Below are positions 53,811-64,000 of a DNA stretch of 64,000 bases, one piece after another. Both the position numbers and the translations under genes were made by a program. Location: NCBI GenBank assembly GCA_035771165.1, contig JAWNZC010000106.1:3069501-3133500 (forward strand). The letters run 5' to 3'. Numbering within the stretch: the first letter of the stretch is position 1; every line of letters begins with the position of its first letter. The notes below the pieces were generated by a model. The model worked only from the letters and a program-made list of their open reading frames with translations, made no database searches and was not told the DNA's origin. This DNA comes from Paragorgia papillata (Eukaryota > Cnidaria > Anthozoa > Scleralcyonacea > Coralliidae).

Positions 53811-56800
53811 AATGACTAGTCAATAAAATCACTAGCCAATAAAATCACTAGCCAATAAAATCACTAGCCAATAAAATCACTAGTCAATAAAATCACCAGT
53901 CAATAAAATCACTAGTCAATAAAATCACTAGTCAATAAAATCACTAGGCAAGAAAATCACTAACATATAAAATCACTAGCCAATAAAATCACTATAATCA
54001 CTAAAATAACCAGCCAATAAAATCACTAGCCAATAAAATCACTAACCAATAAAATCACTATAACCACTAAAATCACCAGCCTATAAAATCACTAGTCAAT
54101 AAAATCACTAGCCAATAAAATCACTATAACCACTAAAATAACCAGCCAATAAAATCACTAGTCAATAAAATCACTGGCCAATAAAATCACTAGCCAATAA
54201 AATCACTAACCAATAAAATCACTATAACCACTAAAATCACCAGCCTATAAAATCACTAGTCAATAAAATCACTAGCCAATAAAATCACTATAACCACTAA
54301 AATAACCAGCCAATAAAATCACTAGTCAATAAAATCACTAGCCAATAAAATCACTAGCCAATAAAATCACTAGCCAATAAAATCACTAGTCAATAAAATC
54401 ACTAGCCAATAAAATCACTAGCCAATAAAATCACTAGGCAATAAAATCACTAACCAATAAAATCACTAATCAATAAAATCACTAGCCAATAAAATCACTA
54501 GCCAATAAAATCACTAGCCAATAAAAACACTAGTCAATCAAATCACAAGCCAATAAAATCACTAACGAATAAAATCACTATAACCACTAAAATAACCAGC
54601 CAATAAAATCACTAGCCAATAAAATCACTAACCAATAAAATCACTAGCCAATAAAATCACTAGCCAATAAAATCACTAGTCAATAAAATTACTAGTCAAT
54701 AAAATCACCAGCCAATAAAATCACTAGCCAATAAAAGGACTAGTCAATAAAATCACCGGCCAATAAAATCACTAGCCAATAAAATGACTAGTCAATAAAA
54801 TCACTAGTCAATAAAATCATCAGCCAATAAAATCACTAGTCAATAAAATCACTAGTCAATAAAATCATCAGCCAATAAAATCACTAGTCAATAAAATCAC
54901 TAGTAGGCAAGAAAATCACTAACATATAAAATCACTAGCCAATAAGATCACTATAATCACTAAAATAACCAGCCAATAAAATCACTAGCCAATAAAATCA
55001 CTAACCAATAAAATCACTATAACCACTAAAATAACCAGCCAATAAAATCACTAGCCAATAAAATCACTAACCAATAAAATCACTAGGCAATAAAATGACT
55101 AGTCAATAAAATCACTAGCCAATAAAACCACTAGCCAATAAAATCACTAGCCAATAAAATCACTAGTCAATAAAATCACCAGTCAATAAAATCACTAGTC
55201 AATAAAATCACTAGTCAATAAAATCACTAGTCAATAAAATCACTAGGCAATAAAATCACTAGTCAATAAAATCACCAGCCAATAAAATCACTAGCCAATA
55301 AAATGACTAGTCAATAAAATCACTAGCCAATAAAATCACTAGCCAATAAAATCACTAGCCAATAAAATCACTAGTCAATAAAATCACCAGTCAATAAAAT
55401 CACTAGTCAATAAAATCACTAGTCAATAAAATTACTAGTCAATAAAATCACCAGCCAATAAAATCACTAACCAATAAAAGGACTAGTCAATAAAATCACC
55501 GGCCAATAAAATCACTAGCCAATAAAATGACTAGTCAATAAAATCACTAGTCAATAAAATTATCAGCCAATAAAATCACTAGTCAATAAAATCACTAGTC
55601 AATAAAATCACTAGTAGGCAAGAAAATCACTAACCAATAAAATCACTAATAAATCACTAGCCAATAAAATCACTAATCACTAAAATAAACCAGCCAATAA
55701 AAATCTAACCAATAAAATCACTATAACCACTAAAATAACCAGCCAATAAAATCACTAACCAATAAAATCACTATAACCACTAAAATAACCAGCCAATAAA
55801 ATCACTAGCCAATAAAATCACTAGCCAATAAAATCACTAGCCAATAAAATCACTAGCCAATAAAATCACTAGCCAATAAAATCACTAGCCAATAAAATCA
55901 CTAGCCAATAAAATCACTAGTCAATAAAATCACTAGCCAATAAAATCACTAGCCAATAAAATCACTAGCCAATAAAATCACTAGCCAATAAAATCACTAG
56001 TCAATAAAATCACCAGTCAATAAAATCACTAGTCAATAAAATCACTAGTCAATAAAATCACTAGTCAATAAAATCACTAGCCAATAAAATCACTAGCCAA
56101 TAAAATCACTAGCCAATAAAATCACTAGTCAATAAAATCACTAGCCAATAAAATCACTAGCCAATAAATCACTAGCCAATAAAATCACTAGTCAATAAAA
56201 TCACTACCAACAATAAAATCACTAGTCAATAAAATCACTAGTCAATAAAATCACTAGTCAATAAAATCACTAGGCAAGAAAATCACTAACATATAAAATC
56301 ACTAGCCAATAAAATCACTATAATCACTAAAATAACCAGCCAATAAAATCACTAGCCAATAAAATCACTAACCAATAAAATCACTATAACCACTAAAATC
56401 ACCAGCCTATAAAATCACTAGTCAATAAAATCACTAGCCAATAAAATCACTATAACCACTAAAATAACCAGCCAATAAAATCACTAGTCAATAAAATCAC
56501 TAGCCAATAAAATCACTAGCCAATAAAATCACTAGCCAATAAAATCACTAGTCAATAAAATCACTAGCCAATAAAATCACTAGCCAATAAAATCACTAGG
56601 CAATAAAATCACTAACCAATAAAATCACTAGTCAATAAAATCACTAGCCAATAAAATCACTAGCCAATAAAATCACTAGCCAATAAAATCACTAGCCAAT
56701 AAAATCACTAGCCAATAAAATCACTAGTCAATAAAATCACTATAACCACTAAAATAACCAGCCAATAAAATCACTAGCCAATAAAATCACTAACCAATAA

Positions 56801-57149
56801 TATCACTAGCCAATAAAAAGACTAGTCAATAAAATCACTAGCCAATAAAATCACTAGCCAATAAAATCACTAGCCAATAAAATCACTAGCCAATAAAATC
56901 ACTAGCCAATAAAATCACTAGCCAATAAAAACACTAGTCAATCAAATCACTAGCCAATAAAATCACTAACGAATAAAATCACTATAACCACTAAAATAAC
57001 CAGCCAATAAAATCACTAGCCAATAAAATCACTAACCAATAAAATCACTAGCCAATAAAATCACTAGCCAATAAAATCACTAGTCAATAAAATTACTAGT
57101 CAATAAAATCACCAGCCAATAAAATCACTAGCCAATAAAAGGACTAGTC

Positions 57150-58790
57150 AATAAAATCACCGGCCAATAAAATCACTAGCCAATAAAAACACTAGTCAAT
57201 AAAATCACTAGTCAATAAAATCATCAGCCAATAAAATCACTAGTCAATAAAATCACTAGTAGGCAAGAAAATCACTAACATATAAAATCACTAGCCAATA
57301 AAATCACTATAATCACTAAAATAACCAGCCAATAAAATCACTAGCCAATAAAATCACTAACCAATAAAATCACTATAACCACTAAAATAACCAGCCAATA
57401 AAATCACTAGCCAATAAAATCACTAACCAATAAAATCACTAGGCAATAAAATCACTAGGCAATAAAATCACTAGCCAATAAAATCACTAGCCAATAAAAT
57501 CACTAGCCAATAAAATCACTAGCCAATAAAACCACTAGCCAATAAAATCACTAGTCAATAAAATCACCAGCCAATAAAATCACTAGCCAATAAAATGACT
57601 AGTCAATAAAATCACTAGCCAATAAAATCACTAGCCAATAAAATCACTAGCCAATAAAATCACTAGTCAATAAAATCACCAGTCAATAAAATCACTAGCC
57701 AATAAAATCACTAGTCAATAAAATCACCAGTCAATAAAATCACTAGTCAATAAAATCACTAGTCAATAAAATCACTAGTCAATAAAATCACTAGGCAAGA
57801 AAATCACTAACATATAAAATCACTAGCCAATAAAATCACTATAATCACTAAAATAACCAGCCAATAAAATCACTAGCCAATAAAATCACTAACCAATAAA
57901 ATCACTATAACCACTAAAATCACCAGCCTATAAAATCACTAGTCAATAAAATCACTAGCCAATAAAATCACTATAACCACTAAAATAACCAGCCAATAAA
58001 ATCACTAGTCAATAAAATCACTAGCCAATAAAATCACTAGCCAATAAAATCACTAGCCAATAAAATCACTAGTCAATAAAATCACTAGCCAATAAAATCA
58101 CTAGCCAATAAAATCACTAGGCAATAAAATCACTAACCAATAAAATCACTAGTCAATAAAATCACTAGCCAATAAAATCACTAGCCAATAAAATCACTAG
58201 CCAATAAAATCACTAGCCAATAAAATCACTAGCCAATAAAATCACTAGTCAATAAAATCACTATAACCACTAAAATAACCAGCCAATAAAATCACTAGCC
58301 AATAAAATCACTAACCAATAATATCACTAGCCAATAAAAAGACTAGTCAATAAAATCACTAGCCAATAAAATCACTAGCCAATAAAATCACTAGCCAATA
58401 AAATCACTAGCCAATAAAATCACTAGCCAATAAAATCACTAGCCAATAAAAACACTAGTCAATCAAATCACTAGCCAATAAAATCACTAACGAATAAAAT
58501 CACTATAACCACTAAAATAACCAGCCAATAAAATCACTAGCCAATAAAATCACTAACCAATAAAATCACTAGCCAATAAAATCACTAGCCAATAAAATCA
58601 CTAGTCAATAAAATTACTAGTCAATAAAATCACCAGCCAATAAAATCACTAGCCAATAAAAGGACTAGTCAAATAAAATCACGGCCAATAAAATCACTAG
58701 CCAATAAAAACACTAGTCAATAAAATCACTAGTCAATAAAATCATCAGCCAATAAAATCACTAGTCAATAAAATCACTAGTAGGCAAGAA
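57150..58790. repeat. ~1.52-kb higher-order repeat copies
   Basis: The CACCGGCC-type monomer at about 57159 and its broken form at 58680 are 1521 bp apart, and the AGTAGGCAAG junction recurs at about 57257 and 58778, the same offset. Confidence 0.65.
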
Positions 58791-61700
58791 AATCACTAAC
58801 ATATAAAATCACTAGCCAATAAAATCACTATAATCACTAAAATAACCAGCCAATAAAATCACTAGCCAATAAAATCACTAACCAATAAAATCACTATAAC
58901 CACTAAAATAACCAGCCAATAAAATCACTAGCCAATAAAATCACTAACCAATAAAATCACTAGGCAATAAAATCACTAGGCAATAAAATCACTAGCCAAT
59001 AAAATCACTAGCCAATAAAATCACTAGCCAATAAAATCACTAGCCAATAAAACCACTAGCCAATAAAATCACTAGTCAATAAAATCACCAGCCAATAAAA
59101 TCACTAGCCAATAAAATGACTAGTCAATAAAATCACTAGCCAATAAAATCACTAGCCAATAAAATCACTAGCCAATAAAATCACTAGTCAATAAAATCAC
59201 CAGTCAATAAAATCACTAGTCAATAAAATCACTAGTCAATAAAATCACTAGTCAATAAAATCACTAGTCAATAAAATCACCAGCCAATAAAATCACTAGC
59301 CAATAAAATGACTAGTCAATAAAATCACTAGCCAATAAAATCACTAGCCAATAAAATCACTAGCCAATAAAATCACTAGTCAATAAAATCACCAGTCAAT
59401 AAAATCACTAGTCAATAAAATCACTAGTCAATAAAATCACTAGTCAATAAAATCACTAGGCAAGAAAATCACTAACATATAAAATCACTAGCCAATAAAA
59501 TCACTATAATCACTAAAATAACCAGCCAATAAAATCACTAGCCAATAAAATCACTAACCAATAAAATCACTATAACCACTAAAATCACCAGCCTATAAAA
59601 TCACTAGTCAATGAAATCACTAGGCAATAAAATCACTATAACCACTAAAATAACCAGCCAATAAAATCACTAGTCAATAAAATCACTAGCCAATAAAATC
59701 ACTAGCCAATAAAATCACTAGCCAATAAAATCACTAGTCAATAAAATCACTAGCCAATAAAATCACTAGCCAATAAAATCACTAGGCAATAAAATCACTA
59801 ACCAATAAAATCACTAGTCAATAAAATCACTAGCCAATAAAATCACTAGCCAATAAAATCACTAGCCAATAAAATCACTAGTCAATAAAATCACTAGCCA
59901 ATAAAATCACTAGCCAATAAAATCACTATAACCACTAAAATAACCAGCCAATAAAATCACTAGCCAATAAAATCACTAACCAATAATATCACTAGGCAAT
60001 AAAATGACTAGTCAATAAAATCGCTAGCCAATAAAATCACTACCCAATAAAATCACTAGCCAATAAAATCACTAGTCAATAAAATTACTAGTCAATAAAA
60101 TCACTATAACCACTAAAATAATCAGCCAATAAAATCACTAGCCAATAAAATCACTAACCAATAATATCACTAGCCAATAAAATGACTAGTCAATAAAATC
60201 ACTAGCCAATAAAATCACTAGCCAATAAAATCACTAGCCAATAAAATCACTAGTCAATAAAATTACTAGTCAATAAAATCACCAGCCAATAAAATCACTA
60301 GCCAATAAAAGGACTAGTCAATAAAATCACCAGCCAATTAAATCACTAGCCAATAAAATGACTAGCCAATAAAATCACTATAACCACTAAAATAACCAGC
60401 CAATAAAATCACTAGTCAATAAAATCACTAGCCAATAAAATCACTAGCCAATAAAACCACTAGCCAATAAAATCACTAGTCAATAAAATCACCAGTCAAT
60501 AAAATCACTAGCCAATAAAATGACTAGTCAATAAAATCACTAGCCAATAAAATCACTAGCCAATAAAATCACTAGCCAATAAAATCACTAGTCAATAAAA
60601 TCACCAGTCAATAAAATCACTAGTCAATAAAATCACTAGTCAATAAAATCACTAGTCAATAAAATCACTAGGCAATAAAATCACTAGTCAATAAAATCAC
60701 CAGCCAATAAAATCACTAGCCAATAAAATGACTAGTCAATAAAATCACTAGCCAATAAAATCACTAGCCAATAAAATCACTAGTCAATAAAATCACCAGT
60801 CAATAAAATCACTAGTCAATAAAATCACTAGTCAATAAAATCACTAGTCAATAAAATCACTAGGCAAGAAAATCACTAACATATAAAATCACTAGCCAAT
60901 AAAATCACTATAATCACTAAAATAACCAGCCAATAAAATCACTAGCCAATAAAATCACTAACCAATAAAATCACTATAACCACTAAAATCACCAGCCTAT
61001 AAAATCACTAGTCAATAAAATCACTAGCCAATAAAATCACTATAACCACTAAAATAACCAGCCAATAAAATCACTAGTCAATAAAATCACTAGCCAATAA
61101 AATCACTAGCCAATAAAATCACTAGTCAATAAAATCACTAGCCAATAAAATCACTAGCCAATAAAATCACTAGGCAATAAAATCACTAACCAATAAAATC
61201 ACTAACCAATAAAATCACTAGTCAATAAAATCACTAGCCAATAAAATCACTAGCCAATAAAATCACTAGCCAATAAAATCACTAGCCAATAAAATCACTA
61301 GTCAATAAAATCACTATAACCACTAAAATAACCAGCCAATAAAATCACTAGCCAATAAAATCACTAACCAATAATATCACTAGCCAATAAAAAGACTAGT
61401 CAATAAAATCACTAGCCAATAAAATCACTAGCCAATAAAATCACTAGCCAATAAAATCACTAGCCAATAAAATCACTAGCCAATAAAATCACTAGCCAAT
61501 AAAAACACTAGTCAATCAAATCACTAGCCAATAAAATCACTAACGAATAAAATCACTATAACCACTAAAATAACCAGCCAATAAAATCACTAGCCAATAA
61601 AATCACTAACCAATAAAATCACTAGCCAATAAAATCACTAGCCAATAAAATCACTAGTCAATAAAATTACTAGTCAATAAAATCACCAGCCAATAAAATC

Positions 61701-64000
61701 ACTAGCCAATAAAAGGACTAGTCAATAAAATCACCGGCCAATAAAATCACTAGCCAATAAAATGACTAGTCAATAAAATCACTAGTCAATAAAATCATCA
61801 GCCAATAAAATCACTAGTCAATAAAATCACTAGCCAATAAAATCACTAGCCAATAAAATCACTAGGCAATAAAATCACTAACCAATAAAATCACTAGTCA
61901 ATAAAATCACTAGCCAATAAAATCACTAGCCAATAAAATCACTAGCCAATAAAATCACTAGTCAATAAAATCACTAGCCAATAAAATCACTAGTCAATAA
62001 AATCACTATAACCACTAAAATAACCAGCCAATAAAATCACTAGCCAATAAAATCACTAACCAATAATATCACTAGCCAATAAAAAGACTAGTCAATAAAA
62101 TCACTAGCCAATAAAATCACTAGCCAATAAAATCACTAGCCAATAAAATCACTAGGCAATAAAATCACTAACCAATAAAATCACTAGCCAATAAAATCAC
62201 TAGCCAATAAAATCACTAGCCAATAAAAACACTAGTCAATCAAATCACTAGCCAATAAAATCACTAACCAATAAAATCACTATAACCACTAAAATAACCA
62301 GCCAATAAAATCACTAGCCAATAAAATCACTAACCAATAAAATCACTATAACCACTAAAATAACCAGCCAATAAAATCACTAGCCAATAAAATCACTAAC
62401 CAATAAAATCACTAGGCAATAAAATGACTAGTCAATAAAATCACTAGCCAATAAAATCACTAGCCAATAAAATCACTAGCCAATAAAACCACTAGCCAAT
62501 AAAATCACTAGTCAATAAAATCACCAGCCAATAAAATCACTAGCCAATAAAATGACTAGTCAATAAAATCACTAGCCAATAAAATCACTAGCCAATAAAA
62601 TCACTAGCCAATAAAATCACTAGTCAATAAAATCACCAGTCAATAAAATCACTAGTCAATAAAATCACTAGTCAATAAAATCACTAGTCAATAAAATCAC
62701 TAGGCAATAAAATCACTAGTCAATAAAATCACCAGCCAATAAAATCACTAGCCAATAAAATGACTAGTCAATAAAATCACTAGCCAATAAAATCACTAGC
62801 CAATAAAATCACTAGCCAATAAAATCACTAGTCAATAAAATCACCAGTCAATAAAATCACTAGTCAATAAAATCACTAGTCAATAAAATCACTAGTCAAT
62901 AAAATCACTAGGCAAGAAAATCACTAACATATAAAATCACTAGCCAATAAAATCACTATAATCACTAAAATAACCAGCCAATAAAATCACTAGCCAATAA
63001 AATCACTAACCAATAAAATCACTATAACCACTAAAATCACCAGCCTATAAAATCACTAGTCAATGAAATCACTAGGCAATAAAATCACTATAACCACTAA
63101 AATAACCAGCCAATAAAATCACTAGTCAATAAAATCACTAGCCAATAAAATCACTAGCCAATAAAATCACTAGCCAATAAAATCACTAGTCAATAAAATC
63201 ACTAGCCAATAAAATCACTAGCCAATAAAATCACTAGGCAATAAAATCACTAACCAATAAAATCACTAGTCAATAAAATCACTAGCCAATAAAATCACTA
63301 GCCAATAAAATCACTAGCCAATAAAATCACTAGCCAATAAAATCACTAGTCAATAAAATCACTAGCCAATAAAATCACTAGCCAATAAAATCACTATAAC
63401 CACTAAAATAACCAGCCAATAAAATCACTAGCCAATAAAATCACTAACCAATAATATCACTAGCCAATAAAATGACTAGTCAATAAAATCGCTAGCCAAT
63501 AAAATCACTAGCCAATAAAATAACTAGCCAATAAAATCACTAGTCAATAAAATTACTAGTCAATAAAATCACTATAACCACTAAAATAATCAGCCAATAA
63601 AATCACTAGCCAATAAAATCACTAACCAATAATATCACTAGCCAATAAAATGACTAGTCAATAAAATCACTACCCAATAAAATCACTAGCCAATAAAATC
63701 ACTAGTCAATAAAATTACTAGTCAATAAAATCACCAGCCAATAAAATCACTAGCCAATAAAAGGACTAGTCAATAAAATCACCGGCCAATAAAATCACTA
63801 GCCAATAAAATGACTAGTCAATAAAATCACTAGTCAATAAAATCACCAGCCAATAAAATCACTAGTCATTAAAATCGCTAGCCAATAAAATCACTAGTCA
63901 ATAAAATCACTAGCCAATAAAATCACTATTCAATAAAATCACTATAACCACTAAAATAACCAGCCAATAAAATCACTAGCCAATAAAATCACTAACCAAT

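Larger units (their letters stand above)
23284..64000. repeat. AT-rich 16-bp satellite array with higher-order repeats, right flank
   Basis: About 40.7 kb of the 16-bp monomer CACTAGCCAATAAAAT and a limited set of variants (CACTAACCAATAAAAT, CACTAGTCAATAAAAT, CACCAGCCTATAAAAT, CACTAACATATAAAAT, CACTAGGCAAGAAAAT, and the 18-bp CACTATAACCACTAAAAT). Variants recur in fixed order, so the array is a hierarchy of higher-order repeats with periods near 1.3, 1.5, 2.57 and 4.25 kb. Every monomer holds AATAAA and most hold CCAAT. No gene, RNA gene or second element is visible; stops recur in all frames. It continues off the right edge. Confidence 0.97.

Noticed and set aside
23284..64000. CRISPR-like array of short repeats
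   Set aside because: There are no unique spacers; the repeats abut with no separating sequence and vary by point changes. It is a satellite.

Overview
This window looks like animal nuclear DNA made of two things: a very large AT-rich tandem satellite and one complete Maverick/Polinton element (adintovirus-like, a self-synthesising DNA transposon/integrated virus) inserted in it. The host species cannot be named from the sequence. The assignment rests on protein-primed family B DNA polymerase, a retroviral-type integrase, an A32/FtsK-like packaging ATPase, a double-jelly-roll major capsid protein and a penton protein, all inside terminal inverted repeats (TIRs).

Layout. 1-2763: satellite built on a 16-bp monomer (CACTAGCCAATAAAAT and variants), locally degenerate. 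2764-23283: the element, 20,520 bp, with 230-bp TIRs that look identical and a 6-bp target-site duplication ACCAGC. 23284-64000: the same satellite, clean and organised into nested higher-order repeats (about 1.3, 1.5, 2.57 and 4.25 kb periods). The array runs off both ends of the window.

Element, left to right: two small unknown genes; a small minus-strand coiled-coil gene; two fibre-like proteins that share the N-terminus MSYYYGY but carry different shafts and heads (short coiled coil + LamG-like; collagen + C1q/TNF-like); small zinc-finger-like, membrane and unknown proteins; major capsid protein, packaging ATPase and penton protein in a row; three small proteins, one split by an in-frame TAA; two minus-strand genes (a zinc-ribbon, late-transcription-factor-like protein and a conserved unknown); integrase; a coiled-coil membrane protein and a second membrane protein; a cassette with two SAP/NUMOD1-like DNA-binding proteins around a predicted N-myristoylated protein; a 51-residue tail-anchored protein on the minus strand; the 1321-residue polymerase; and a two-finger C2H2 protein next to the right TIR.

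Regulation is unusually readable. Essentially every start codon has ATAAA just upstream, most often as ATAAATG or ATAATG, which resembles poxvirus late promoters. Palindromic hairpins lie in tandem and convergent intergenic gaps and are absent from the three divergent gaps. A third motif, AAAAACTTGGCAA, occurs upstream of three genes and repeatedly inside the TIRs. No introns and no adenovirus-type protease were seen. The intact TIRs, target-site duplication and nearly all-intact genes point to a recent insertion.
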